The translations under genes and the position numbers were made by a program. This document shows, in pieces, positions 18,401-26,555 of a stretch of DNA of 64,000 nt (positions within the stretch are counted from its first letter, which is position 1; each line of letters starts with the position of its first letter). The stretch is from Streptomyces sp. SirexAA-E. Lineage in GTDB: Bacteria > Actinomycetota > Actinomycetes > Streptomycetales > Streptomycetaceae. The stretch covers positions 6,510,001 through 6,574,000 of the forward strand of contig NC_015953.1 of assembly GCF_000177195.2 (NCBI RefSeq). The letters are read 5' to 3'. The notes below the pieces were generated by a model. That model worked only from the letters and a program-made list of their open reading frames with translations. It was not told where the DNA came from and did not search any database.

Positions 18401-19150
18401 GACGAGACCACCTACACGGGCGGCACCATGAAGGGCGACCACCCCATCGCCTGGTGCCAGACCTACCAGGGCGGCCGCTCCTTCTACACCGGTCTCGGCC
18501 ACACCAAGGAGTCCTACGCCGAACCGGAGTTCCGCGCACACCTGCTGGGCGGGCTGCGCTACGCCGCCGGACAGGTCAAGGCCAACTGCAAGCCGGACAC
18601 CGGCTACCGGTCGATCTTCAACGGCAAGACGCTGGAGGGCTGGAAGCAGGCCGGTCCCGGGAAGTTCGACGTCGTCGACGGGGAGCTGCGCTCCGAGGGC
18701 GGCATGGGGCTGCTGACCTACCAGGCCAAGGAGCTGAAGGCGTACTCGCTGACGCTCGACTGGAAGCTGGCGGGCGACGACAACTCCGGCGTCTTCGTCG
18801 GCTTCCCGGAGTCCGACGACCCGTGGTCCGCGGTGGACAACGGCTACGAGGTCCAGATCGACGCCACCGACGCGGCGGACCGCACCACCGGCGCCGTCTA
18901 CACCTTCAAGTCGGCCGACATCAAGGCCCGTGACCGGGTCCTGAGGCCGCCGGGCCAGTGGAACAGCTACGAGATCCGGGTCCAGGGTGAGCGGCTCCAG
19001 GTCTTCCTCAACGGAGCGAAGATCAACGACTTCACCAACACCGACCCGGCCCGCAGCCTCAAGGACGGCTACATCGGCCTGCAGAACCACGGGGCCGACG
19101 ACCACGTGTCCTTCCGCGACATCCAGCTGAAGGAACTGCCCTCCGCGTAA
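15440..19150 (+). CDS. Secreted multidomain glucose/sorbosone dehydrogenase-PKD-CBM-ThuA-DUF1080 protein
   Basis: A 1,236-residue secreted carbohydrate-active protein. A signal peptide (about 1-32, ending SPAAAD) is followed by a PQQ-dependent glucose/sorbosone dehydrogenase-like beta-propeller (about 50-500), a PKD domain (503-583), a CBM6-like domain (about 695-820), a ThuA-like domain (about 828-1044) and a C-terminal 3-keto-disaccharide hydrolase (DUF1080) domain (about 1054-1236). The last two suggest oxidised or keto-disaccharides as substrates. The GTG at 15440 has GGAGG 6 bases upstream. A longer in-frame start at 15326 lacks one. No LPXTG or terminal membrane segment is present. Confidence 0.88.
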   Translation: MHRSSRRLRARKTLALLTGGLLAAATLSLGSPAAADTPAEGATSRAADAAEDFQQVTLAKGAAETGEPISLAVLPDRSVLHTSRSGELRITDSAGNTRISGTIPVYSHDEEGLQGVGIDPGFAENRAIYLYYAPPLDTPDGDAPENGTAEDFAKFDGVNRLSRFTLNEDGTLDSGSEKKVLDIPTTRGMCCHVGGDIDFDAEGNLYLSTGDDSNPFSSDGYSPLDDRADRNPAFDARRTSGNTNDLRGKILRIKVADDGSYTVPDGNLFAPGTDKTRPEIYAMGFRNPFRFSVDQATGILYVGDYGPDAGAADPNRGPAGQVEFARVTKPGNFGWPYCTGDNDAYNRYDFATGTSGAKFDCAAPKNESRHNTGLVDLPPAEAAWIPYDGGSLPEFGSGSESPMGGPVYRYDADLDSPVKFPEEYDGDFFAGEFGRQWIKRIEQDADGTVRSINDVPWTGTQIMDMAFGPDGALYVLDYGLSWFGGDENSALYRIENATGGRSPIAEASANKTSGVAPLKVKFSSEGTTDGDGDALTYAWDFGDGGTSTAANPTYTYKKNGTYTATVTAEDPTGRTGSASVHVTVGNTAPVVEMHFPSDGQLFEFGDEVPFEVTVTDPEDGTVDCAKVEVKFTLGHDSHGHDITTAHGCEGTIKTAMEGGHDPNANIYGGISASYTDGGGGGQAALTGRDQAKLQPRHRQAEHYDASSGVTTPNKTSAHGGRTVGDIHNDDWISFTPYILDGATKLTARTSSAGAGGFLEVRTGSPTGKILGSAPVPVTGSWDTFQDIDVPLRGAPKKATELFLVFKGGDGALYDVDDFELSNSPVDKTAKRVLVFSKTGGFRHDSIPEGIAALKELGKGSNITVDATEEAGQFTTSNLARYDAVAFLSTTGDILNADQKKAFENFVSTGGGYMGIHAAADTEYDWEFYGGLVGAYFSSHPQIQPATVRVENHDHPATAHLDDAWDRTDEWYNYRTNPRDKAQVLATLDETTYTGGTMKGDHPIAWCQTYQGGRSFYTGLGHTKESYAEPEFRAHLLGGLRYAAGQVKANCKPDTGYRSIFNGKTLEGWKQAGPGKFDVVDGELRSEGGMGLLTYQAKELKAYSLTLDWKLAGDDNSGVFVGFPESDDPWSAVDNGYEVQIDATDAADRTTGAVYTFKSADIKARDRVLRPPGQWNSYEIRVQGERLQVFLNGAKINDFTNTDPARSLKDGYIGLQNHGADDHVSFRDIQLKELPSA

Positions 19151-19308
19151 GGCATCCATCCAGGGCCCGACGTCCGGACCGAGCCGGCCCGGTCGAGGGA
19201 CCCAGGACGGCCGTCCGCGCGGGCAACCGCGACGACGGTGGGCGGGGCGGCCACCGTGCCCCGCCCACCGTCACCCACCCCCACCCCCATCACTCCTGGG
19301 AGGCAGCC

Positions 19309-20427
19309 GTGACCGCACAGGCGGTTCGTACCGGAATCTGGTTCATCGGAGCACGCGGCTCCGTCGCCACCACCGCCACCGCGGGATGCGCCGCCGTCGC
19401 GGCGGGACTCCACCCGGCGACCGGCATGGTCACCGAGACCCCGCCCTTCACCGACAGCGGGCTGCCGCCCCTGACCTCCCTCGTCTTCGGCGGCCACGAC
19501 ACCCTCGACTGCCCCCTGCCCAAACGGGCCGAGGCCCTGGCGGCCGGCGGGGTCCTCCCGCACGGACTGCCCGCCGCCGTCACCGCCGAACTCACCGCCG
19601 CCGACGCGGAGATACGCCCCGGCGGACCACTGCCCGGCGACAGCCGCACCGACGACGAACTGATCACCGCGTTCACCGCCGACCTCACCGACTTCACCCG
19701 GCGCCACGCCCTCGCCCGCACCGTCGTCGTCAACGTCGCCTCCACCGAACCCCCACCCGGCGAGGACGCCACCCGGCTCCCCGCCAGCTCCCTCTACGCG
19801 GCGGCAGCCCTCCGGGCCGGCTGCCCGTACGTCAACTTCACCCCCTCCACCGGCCTGCACAGCCCGCGTCTCGCCGACGCCGCGGCGGCCTGCGGCCTGC
19901 CCCACGCCGGGCGCGACGGCAAGACCGGCCAGACCCTGCTGCGCTCCGTGCTCGCCCCGATGTTCGTCCAGCGCGCCCTGCCGGTCCGCGCCTGGTCGGG
20001 GACGAATCTGCTGGGCGGAGGCGACGGAGCGGCCCTCGCCGACCCGGCCGCGGCCGCCGCCAAGAACGCAGGCAAGGAACGCGTGCTCGCCGACACCCTC
20101 GGCTCCGCCCCCGAGGGCGAGGTCCACATCGACGACGTACCGGCGATGGGGGACTGGAAGACGGCCTGGGACCACATCGCGTTCGACGGCTTCCTCGGCT
20201 CGCGCATGATCCTCCAGACCATCTGGCAGGGCTGCGACTCCGCACTGGCGGCCCCCTTGGTCCTGGACCTGGCCCGGCTGCTGGCCCGCGCCCACGAGGC
20301 GGGCCTGAGCGGACCCCGCCCCGAGCTCGGCTTCTACTTCAAGGACCCCGACGGCGGTCCGGCCGCGCTGGGCGAGCAGTACGCCGCCCTGCTGGACTTC
20401 GCCGGGCAGCTCCGGGCGGCCCGGTGA
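19309..20427 (+). CDS. Inositol-3-phosphate-synthase-like sugar-phosphate cyclase
   Basis: A 372-residue cytoplasmic NAD-dependent enzyme of the myo-inositol-1-phosphate synthase family, which cyclises glucose 6-phosphate. The Rossmann start is WFIGARGSVATTA. The family's catalytic region appears as GKTGQTLLRSVLAPMF followed by WSGTNLLGGGDG, with a later DDVPAMGDWKTAWDHIAFDGFLG. The GTG at 19309 follows GGGAGG by about 6 bases. It is the first gene of a tightly overlapping operon with a prenyltransferase and Ebo-type proteins, so its product may be a cyclitol phosphate feeding a specialised metabolite rather than general inositol. It sits where ebo operons usually have the EboD cyclase. Confidence 0.87.
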   Translation: MTAQAVRTGIWFIGARGSVATTATAGCAAVAAGLHPATGMVTETPPFTDSGLPPLTSLVFGGHDTLDCPLPKRAEALAAGGVLPHGLPAAVTAELTAADAEIRPGGPLPGDSRTDDELITAFTADLTDFTRRHALARTVVVNVASTEPPPGEDATRLPASSLYAAAALRAGCPYVNFTPSTGLHSPRLADAAAACGLPHAGRDGKTGQTLLRSVLAPMFVQRALPVRAWSGTNLLGGGDGAALADPAAAAAKNAGKERVLADTLGSAPEGEVHIDDVPAMGDWKTAWDHIAFDGFLGSRMILQTIWQGCDSALAAPLVLDLARLLARAHEAGLSGPRPELGFYFKDPDGGPAALGEQYAALLDFAGQLRAAR

Positions 20428-21587
20428 GGCCGCCCCGGCTGCTCGCGGCGCTGACGGGCGCGGCGACCGCCGGCCTGGTCGGCGTCCGCGCCGCCCGCGC
20501 GGCGGCGCCCCCGGTCCGCCCGTCCGGTACGGGCGGGACTGCGCCCGCACCGGACGGGCCCCGCCCGAAGGCCGGTCCACGGGCCTGGGCCGAACTGCTC
20601 CGGGTCTCCGCCCTGTTCACCGTCCCGGGCGACGCGCTGGCCGGAGCCGCCGCCGTCGGCCGGGCCCCCGACCGGGGCACCGCGCTCGCCGTCGGCGCCT
20701 CGCTCTGCCTGTACGAGGCCGGGATGGCGCTCAACGACTGGGCGGACCGCGACGAGGACGCCGTCGACCGCCCGCACCGACCGATCCCCTCCGGCCGTAT
20801 CAGCCCCGGAGCGGCCCTGGCCGCCGCAGGAGCTCTGACGGTGGCGGGTCTGGCCCTCGCGTCCCGTGCCGGACGCCCCGCCCTGGCGGTGGCCTCCGGG
20901 CTGGCGGCCACGGTCTGGGCGTACGACCTGCGCCTGAAACACACCCCGGCGGGGCCGGCCGCCATGGCCGCGGCCCGCTCGCTGGACCTGCTGCTGGGGG
21001 CCGTGGCGACGGGGGAGCGGACGCCAGGGGGCCCGTCGGCCCGTGCCGGACGAGGCGCCGCCACCTCCGACGGCCCGGGTTCCGGTTCCGCTTCCGGTTC
21101 AGGTTCCGCTTCCGGTTCCGCTTCCGGGCTGGGGACACGTGCCCCGGGGCGCGGCTCCGCCGTCCCCGCCGCGCTGCTGCTCGGCGCGCACACCTGTGCC
21201 GTCACCGCCGTCTCCCGCCACGAGGCTCAGGGCGGCTCCACCACCGCTCCCCTCCTGGCCCTCGCCGCGACCGCGGCACTCGGGGCCGCCACCCTGCGCG
21301 AGCGGCCGGAGCCCGGACGACCGGCCCCGAGCACGTCCGGTGCGCGGACCCTCGCGCTCACGGCCTTCACCGGTGCCTACCTCCGTACCGCCGGGCTCCC
21401 GCTCCTGCACGCCGCCCTCAACCCGTCCCCACCCCTCACCCAGCGCGCCGTCGGCGGCGGCATCCGCGCCATGATCCCGCTCCAGGCCGCCCTGGCGGCC
21501 AGGGCCGGGGCGCCTCTGACCGGGCTCGCCGTCATGGGACTCGCCCCTCTCGCCCGCACCCTCGCACGGAAGGTGAGCCCGACATGA
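20424..21587 (+). CDS. UbiA-family prenyltransferase (EboC-like)
   Basis: A 387-residue polytopic membrane prenyltransferase. The first Asp-rich motif begins NDWADRDEDAVDRP at residue 104 (Asn and spaced aspartates binding Mg-prenyl diphosphate), and a shorter second motif contains WAYDLRLK near 165-172. It would attach an isoprenoid to an acceptor in the membrane. A low-complexity Gly/Ser/Ala stretch at about 218-235 lies in a loop and is encoded by a DNA tandem repeat. It starts in the GTGA overlap with the cyclase gene and ends in an ATGA overlap with the next. I recall the Streptomyces members as SCO3242-type prenyltransferases, but did not check. Confidence 0.85.
   Translation: MRPPRLLAALTGAATAGLVGVRAARAAAPPVRPSGTGGTAPAPDGPRPKAGPRAWAELLRVSALFTVPGDALAGAAAVGRAPDRGTALAVGASLCLYEAGMALNDWADRDEDAVDRPHRPIPSGRISPGAALAAAGALTVAGLALASRAGRPALAVASGLAATVWAYDLRLKHTPAGPAAMAAARSLDLLLGAVATGERTPGGPSARAGRGAATSDGPGSGSASGSGSASGSASGLGTRAPGRGSAVPAALLLGAHTCAVTAVSRHEAQGGSTTAPLLALAATAALGAATLRERPEPGRPAPSTSGARTLALTAFTGAYLRTAGLPLLHAALNPSPPLTQRAVGGGIRAMIPLQAALAARAGAPLTGLAVMGLAPLARTLARKVSPT
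21078..21128. repeat. In-frame GGTTCCGCTTCC-type tandem repeat
   Basis: Repeats of GGTTCCGCTTCC and GGTTCCGGTTCC with roughly 18-bp higher-order spacing encode alternating Gly-Ser and Ala-Ser-Gly in a loop of the prenyltransferase. The codon choice TCC/GGT/GCT/TCA differs from the flanking gene, as expected for a recent slippage expansion. Confidence 0.8.
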
Positions 21588-22462
21588 CCCTCCGCCTCGG
21601 CTACGGCACCAACGGCCTGACCGACCTCCGCCTCGACGACGCCCTCGGGCTCCTCGCCGATCTCGGGTACGACGGCGTCGGGCTGACGCTCGACCACATG
21701 CACCTGGATCCGCTCGCCCCGGACCTCGCCGCCCGCACCCGGCACGTGGCCCGCAGGCTCGGCACGCTCGGCCTCGGCGTCACCGTGGAGACCGGCGCCC
21801 GCTACGTCCTCGACCCGCGCCGCAAGCACGGCCCGTCCCTCCTCGACCCGGACCCCGACGCCCGCGCGGCCCGCACCGCGCTCCTCGTCCGGGCCGTCGA
21901 CATCGCCGCCGAGCTGGGCGCACACGCCGTGCACTGCTTCAGTGGCATCGCCCCAGCCGGAGACCGAGCGGCCGACGCCACCACCGCCTGGCACCGGCTG
22001 ACCGACGCACTCACCCCCGTCCTGGACGCCGCCACCCGTGCCGGCGTCCCCCTCGCCGTCGAACCGGAACCCGGCCACCTCCTCGCCACCCTCGCCGACT
22101 TCCACCACCTGCGCGCCCTCCTCGACGACCCGGCCGCCCTCGGCCTCACCCTCGACATCGGCCACTGCCAGTGCCTGGAGCCCGCCTCACCCGAGGCGTG
22201 CGTCAAGGACGCCGCGCCCTGGCTGCGCCACGTCCAGATCGAGGACATGCGGCGCGGCGTCCACGAGCACCTGCCCTTCGGCGACGGCGAGATCGACTTC
22301 CCGCCCGTCCTCGAAGCCCTGGCCGCCACCGGCTACGACGGCCTCACCGTCGTAGAACTGCCCCGCCACTCGCACGCCGGCCCCGAACTCGCCGGCGCCT
22401 CGATCGCCTTCCTGCGCGCGGCGGACCGCACCACCGGGAGCGAGGTGACCGCCCCGTGCTGA
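21584..22462 (+). CDS. Sugar phosphate isomerase/epimerase (TIM barrel) in ebo-like operon
   Basis: A 292-residue xylose-isomerase-like TIM barrel. It starts LRLGYGTNGLTDLRLDDAL and shows metal-ligand motifs VEPEPGH, LDIGHCQ, HVQIEDM and VVELPRHSH. It overlaps its neighbours by 4 bp (start) and 7 bp (end), so it is certainly co-transcribed and probably translationally coupled. It likely isomerises or epimerises the cyclised or phosphorylated intermediate of the pathway. It is distinct from EboE (391 residues) further down, so the operon carries two such barrels plus a third, exported one at its end. Confidence 0.88.
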   Translation: MTLRLGYGTNGLTDLRLDDALGLLADLGYDGVGLTLDHMHLDPLAPDLAARTRHVARRLGTLGLGVTVETGARYVLDPRRKHGPSLLDPDPDARAARTALLVRAVDIAAELGAHAVHCFSGIAPAGDRAADATTAWHRLTDALTPVLDAATRAGVPLAVEPEPGHLLATLADFHHLRALLDDPAALGLTLDIGHCQCLEPASPEACVKDAAPWLRHVQIEDMRRGVHEHLPFGDGEIDFPPVLEALAATGYDGLTVVELPRHSHAGPELAGASIAFLRAADRTTGSEVTAPC

Positions 22463-23082
22463 CCAGCCGCGAGAAACTCGACGACCGGCTCCCCGGAGCG
22501 GCACGGGCCTGGCTCGACGAGGCGCTCGCCGAAGCCGCCCACGCCGCCGGCCGACCGGATGCCGACACCGGCAACCCTCCCTGGGAACTGCGGTTCGTCT
22601 CGGCCGGACGCCACTGCGGGCCGGAGCACGCCGACGCCGTACGCGTCCTGCTCCTCGTGGAGGCCCGGCCGGCGCTGCCCGCCGTGACCCGGCTCTACGA
22701 ACAGGGCACCGCCGCCGAACGCCGTGCCGTCCTGCTCGCCCTGCACCGGATCGAGTTCGGGCCCGCCGCCCTCGGGCTCGTCGAGGACGCCCTGCGCACC
22801 AACGACACCCGGCTCGTCGCGGCGGCCGTCGGCCCGTACGCCGCCGCCCACCTGGACGCCCACGGCTGGCGGCACGCCGTCCTGAAGTGCCTCTTCACCG
22901 AGGTGCCCGTCGAGGCCGTCGACCGACTGGCCGACCGCGCCCGGGGAGACGCCGAACTCGCCCGCATGCTGGAGGACTTCGCCGCCGAACGCACCGCCGC
23001 CGGCCGCACCGTCCCGGCCGATCTGCGCACCGTCCTCGCCCTCACGGCCGCCCCGGCCCCCGCCCCCACGGAGGAGTCCTGA
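22456..23082 (+). CDS. eboA: EboA domain-containing protein
   Basis: A 208-residue mostly helical cytoplasmic protein matching the EboA family by its SAGRHCGP, RIEFGPAAL and WRHAVLKCLFTEVPV segments. EboA has no known enzymatic activity; in cyanobacteria the ebo genes are needed to get the scytonemin monomer to the periplasm. The GTG at 22456 overlaps the upstream gene by 7 bp, and the TGATG junction at its end overlaps the TatD-like gene. The last 15 residues are Ala/Pro-rich. The family assignment rests on recognised motifs and on context, since EboE and other Ebo-type proteins flank it. Confidence 0.8.
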   Translation: MLTSREKLDDRLPGAARAWLDEALAEAAHAAGRPDADTGNPPWELRFVSAGRHCGPEHADAVRVLLLVEARPALPAVTRLYEQGTAAERRAVLLALHRIEFGPAALGLVEDALRTNDTRLVAAAVGPYAAAHLDAHGWRHAVLKCLFTEVPVEAVDRLADRARGDAELARMLEDFAAERTAAGRTVPADLRTVLALTAAPAPAPTEES

Positions 23083-23930
23083 TGCGCATCTTCGACCCCC
23101 ACATCCACATGACCTCCCGCACCACGGACGACTACCAGGCGATGTACGACGCCGGGGTCCGCGCGCTGGTCGAACCCTCCTTCTGGCTCGGCCAGCCCCG
23201 CACCTCGCCCGCCAGCTTCTTCGACTACTTCGACGCCCTCCTCGGCTGGGAGCCCTTCCGCGCCTCCCAGTACGGCATCGCCCACCACTGCACACTCGCC
23301 CTCAACCCCAAGGAGGCGAACGACCCCCGCTGCACCCCCGTCCTCGACGCGCTGCCCCGCTACCTCGTCAAGGACTCCGTCGTCGCCGTCGGCGAGATCG
23401 GCTACGACTCCATGACCCCCGCCGAGGACACCGCCCTCGCCACTCAGCTCCAGCTCGCCGCCGACCACGGACTGCCCGCCCTCGTCCACACCCCGCACCG
23501 CGACAAGCTCGCCGGCCTGCGCCGCACCATCGACGTCGTCCGCGAGTCGTCCCTCGCCCCGGAACGCGTCCTGCTCGACCACCTCAACGAGACGACCGTG
23601 CGGGACGCCCTCGACAGCGGCTGCTGGGCCGGCTTCTCCATCTACCCGGACACCAAGATGGACGAGGACCGCATGGTCACCGTCCTGCGGAACCACGGCA
23701 CCGACCGCATCCTCGTCAACTCCGCCGCGGACTGGGGAAGAAGCGACCCGCTGAAGACCCGCAAGGTCGCCGACACCATGCTGAAGGCGGGCTTCGACGA
23801 GGACGACGTCGACCAGGTCCTCTGGCGCAACCCCGTCGCCTTCTACGGCCAGAGCGGCCGCCTCCAGCTCGACCCCACCGCCCCCGGCCCGCTCCACGAG
23901 GGCAACTCCATCCTCCGCGGCGGGGAGTGA
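23082..23930 (+). CDS. TatD-family metal-dependent hydrolase (EboB-like)
   Basis: A 282-residue TIM-barrel metallohydrolase of the amidohydrolase superfamily. Metal ligands are seen in FDPHIHM (HxH near the N terminus), GEIGYD (Glu), VHTPH (His), LLDHLNE (His) and NSAADWG (Asp). TatD relatives cut phosphodiester or other bonds; in ebo clusters a TatD-like protein is a constant member (EboB, as I recall the naming). Its ATG shares bases with the EboA stop codon, and the EboE gene begins 3 bp after its end. The likely substrate is the operon's phosphorylated or prenylated intermediate. Confidence 0.87.
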   Translation: MRIFDPHIHMTSRTTDDYQAMYDAGVRALVEPSFWLGQPRTSPASFFDYFDALLGWEPFRASQYGIAHHCTLALNPKEANDPRCTPVLDALPRYLVKDSVVAVGEIGYDSMTPAEDTALATQLQLAADHGLPALVHTPHRDKLAGLRRTIDVVRESSLAPERVLLDHLNETTVRDALDSGCWAGFSIYPDTKMDEDRMVTVLRNHGTDRILVNSAADWGRSDPLKTRKVADTMLKAGFDEDDVDQVLWRNPVAFYGQSGRLQLDPTAPGPLHEGNSILRGGE

Positions 23931-23933
23931 GCG

Positions 23934-25109
23934 ATGCGCTTCCGCCACCCCGACGGCACCACCGTCCACCTGGCCTACTGCACCAACGTGCACCCCGCCG
24001 AGACCCTCGACGGCGTCCGCGCCCAGCTCCGCGACCACTGCGAGCCCGTACGCAGACGGCTCGGCCGGGACCGCCTCGGCATCGGTCTCTGGCTCGCCAG
24101 GGAAGCCGCCCGGACCCTGGTCAACGACCCCTCCGCACTCCGCGCCCTGAAGGCCGAACTCGACCACCGCGGCCTGGAGGTCGTCACCCTCAACGGCTTC
24201 CCGTACGAGGGGTTCGGCGCCGAGGAGGTCAAGTACCGGGTCTACCAGCCGGACTGGACCGACCCCGAGCGGCTCGCCCACACCACCGACCTGGCCCGGC
24301 TGCTCGCCGCCCTCCTCCCCGACGACGTCACCGAAGGCAGCGTCTCCACCCTGCCGATCGCCTGGCGCACCCCGTACGCCACCGATCCCACGGCGGCGGC
24401 CACCGCCCGCAAAGCCCTCACCACACTCGCCCAGCGGCTGGACGCCCTCGCCGAACTGACCGGCAAGTCCATCAGCATCGGCCTCGAACCCGAACCGGGC
24501 TGCACCGTCGAGACCACCGCCGACGCCATCGCCCCGCTCACCGCCGTGGGCCACGACCGCATCGGCGTCTGCGTGGACACCTGCCACCTCGCCACCTCCT
24601 TCGAGGACCCGGACACCGCACTGGACGCCCTGCACACGGCGGGCGTCCACGTGGCCAAGGCCCAGCTGTCCGCCGCCCTGCACGCCGAACACCCCCACCT
24701 GCCCGCCGTGCGCGAAGCCCTGGCCGCCTTCGCGGAACCCCGCTTCCTGCACCAGACCCGCACCCTCACCGCCGCCGGACTGCGCGGGACCGACGACCTC
24801 GACGAAGCCCTGGCCGGTGTCTCGCTGCCCGACGGCACCCCGTGGCGCTCCCACTTCCACGTCCCCCTGCACGCCCCTCCCGCACCCCCGCTCACCTCCA
24901 CCCTGTCCGTACTCGAAAGCACCCTGACCCGACTGGTCGGCGGGCCCGAGCCGCTCACCCGGCACCTCGAGGTGGAGACGTACACCTGGCAGGCGCTCCC
25001 GGCCGCGCTGCGGCCCCGCACCCGCGCCCAGCTCGCCGACGGCATCGCCGCCGAACTCACCCTCGCCCGCGACCTCCTGACCGGCCTCGGACTCAAGGAG
25101 CTGCCATGA
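23934..25109 (+). CDS. eboE: Metabolite traffic protein EboE (TIM barrel)
   Basis: A 391-residue xylose-isomerase-like TIM barrel of the EboE family. Its start, LAYCTNVHPAETLDGV, and the internal LNGFPYEGFGAEEVK, EPEPGCTVETT and CVDTCHLATSFEDP motifs are characteristic of EboE rather than generic isomerases. GGGGAG precedes the ATG. In cyanobacteria EboE is required with the other Ebo proteins for precursor movement to the periplasm; its chemical reaction is unknown. It overlaps the next gene, a phosphatase-superfamily protein, by 4 bp. Confidence 0.85.
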   Translation: MRFRHPDGTTVHLAYCTNVHPAETLDGVRAQLRDHCEPVRRRLGRDRLGIGLWLAREAARTLVNDPSALRALKAELDHRGLEVVTLNGFPYEGFGAEEVKYRVYQPDWTDPERLAHTTDLARLLAALLPDDVTEGSVSTLPIAWRTPYATDPTAAATARKALTTLAQRLDALAELTGKSISIGLEPEPGCTVETTADAIAPLTAVGHDRIGVCVDTCHLATSFEDPDTALDALHTAGVHVAKAQLSAALHAEHPHLPAVREALAAFAEPRFLHQTRTLTAAGLRGTDDLDEALAGVSLPDGTPWRSHFHVPLHAPPAPPLTSTLSVLESTLTRLVGGPEPLTRHLEVETYTWQALPAALRPRTRAQLADGIAAELTLARDLLTGLGLKELP

Positions 25110-26515
25110 CCGCCCCCGGGAACGACCCACGGCCCACCCCCCTCCTCGTCCTGGACGTCGTCGGCCTCACCCCCCAGCTCCTCGCCCACATGCCGAACCT
25201 GCGGTCCCTGGCCGGCACCGGAGCCCAGGCCCCGCTCTCCACCGTCCTGCCCGCCGTCACCTGCGCCGCCCAGTCCACCTTCCTCACCGGAACCACCCCC
25301 GACGAACACGGCATCGTCGCCAACGGCTGGTACTTCCGCGAGCTCGGCGACGTCCTCCTGTGGCGCCAGCACAACGGGCTGGTCCAGGGCGACCGACTCT
25401 GGGACGCCGCCCGCCGCGCCCACCCCGGCTACACCGTGGCCAACGTGTGCTGGTGGTACGCGATGGGCGCCGACACCGACTGGACCGTCACCCCCCGCCC
25501 CGTCTACTACGCCGACGGCCGCAAGGAACCCGACTGCTACACCCGGCCGCCCGCCCTGCACGACGAACTGACCGAGAAACTCGGCACGTTCCCGCTCTTC
25601 CACTTCTGGGGCCCCGGTGCCGACATCGTCTCCTCGCAGTGGATCATCGACGCGACCCGGCACCTCCTCGCCACGCGCGCCCCCGACCTGGCCCTGTGCT
25701 ACCTCCCGCACCTGGACTACGACCTCCAGCGCTACGGCCCCGACGACCCCCGCTCCCACCGGGCCGCCACCGAACTGGACCGCGCGATGGCACCCCTGAT
25801 CGCCGACGCACGCGCCGAGGGCCGCACCGTCGTGGCGCTCTCCGAGTACGGCATCACCCGCGTGGACCGGCCCGTCGACATCAACCGCGCCCTGCGCCGC
25901 GCCGGCCTGCTGGAGGTGCACACCCAGGACGGCATGGAATACCTGGACACGATGGCCTCGCGCGCCTTCGCCGTCGCCGACCACCAGCTCGCCCACGTCT
26001 ACGTACGCCGTCCCGAGGACCTCGAGGCGACCCGGGAGGCCCTCGCGGATCTGCCCGGCATCGAGCAACTCCTGGACGACGAGGGGAAGAAGGCCCACCA
26101 CCTGGACCATCCCCGCTCCGGCGAACTCGTCGCCGTCGCCGAGCGGGACGCCTGGTTCACCTACTACTACTGGCTCGACGACGCCCGCGCCCCCGACTTC
26201 GCGCAGCTCGTCGAGATCCACCGCAAGCCCGGTTACGACCCCGTCGAGCTCTTCATGGACCCCCAGGACCCCTACGTCCGGGTCAAGGCCGCCGGCGCGG
26301 TCGCCCGCAAGAAGCTCGGCATGCGCTACCGGATGGCGGTCGTCCCCCTGGATCCCTCGCCCATCCGCGGCAGCCACGGCCGCCTCCCCGAGAGCGACGA
26401 CGAGGGCCCGCTCATCCTCTGCTCCACCCCCCGAGTGTTCGACGCGTACGACGGCGGCCGAGTCCGGGCCACCGAAGTGAAGTCCCTGCTCCTCCGGCTC
26501 GCCGGACTGCACTGA
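25106..26515 (+). CDS. Alkaline-phosphatase-superfamily hydrolase (type I phosphodiesterase/NPP-like, EboF-like)
   Basis: A 469-residue protein of the nucleotide pyrophosphatase/phosphodiesterase branch. D17 (LVLDVVG) and the nucleophile T52 (AVTCAAQSTFLTG) are in place, as is the YLPHLDYDLQRYGP metal loop. The usual Asp-His metal pair of the family (SDHG) is replaced by SEYG at residues 246-249. It may bind one metal differently, have changed activity, or this may simply be the EboF-type variant. It lacks a signal peptide, so it should act in the cytoplasm unless exported with a partner. It overlaps eboE by 4 bp. Confidence 0.82.
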   Translation: MTAPGNDPRPTPLLVLDVVGLTPQLLAHMPNLRSLAGTGAQAPLSTVLPAVTCAAQSTFLTGTTPDEHGIVANGWYFRELGDVLLWRQHNGLVQGDRLWDAARRAHPGYTVANVCWWYAMGADTDWTVTPRPVYYADGRKEPDCYTRPPALHDELTEKLGTFPLFHFWGPGADIVSSQWIIDATRHLLATRAPDLALCYLPHLDYDLQRYGPDDPRSHRAATELDRAMAPLIADARAEGRTVVALSEYGITRVDRPVDINRALRRAGLLEVHTQDGMEYLDTMASRAFAVADHQLAHVYVRRPEDLEATREALADLPGIEQLLDDEGKKAHHLDHPRSGELVAVAERDAWFTYYYWLDDARAPDFAQLVEIHRKPGYDPVELFMDPQDPYVRVKAAGAVARKKLGMRYRMAVVPLDPSPIRGSHGRLPESDDEGPLILCSTPRVFDAYDGGRVRATEVKSLLLRLAGLH

Positions 26516-26555
26516 CCACCCTCCGCCCGCACCCCGACACAGGAGACACCTGACC

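Noticed and set aside
19386..21587. A 733-codon frame suggesting a longer prenyltransferase
   Set aside because: The first 346 codons are the out-of-frame shadow of the cyclase gene; the GTGA overlap at 20424 marks the true start.
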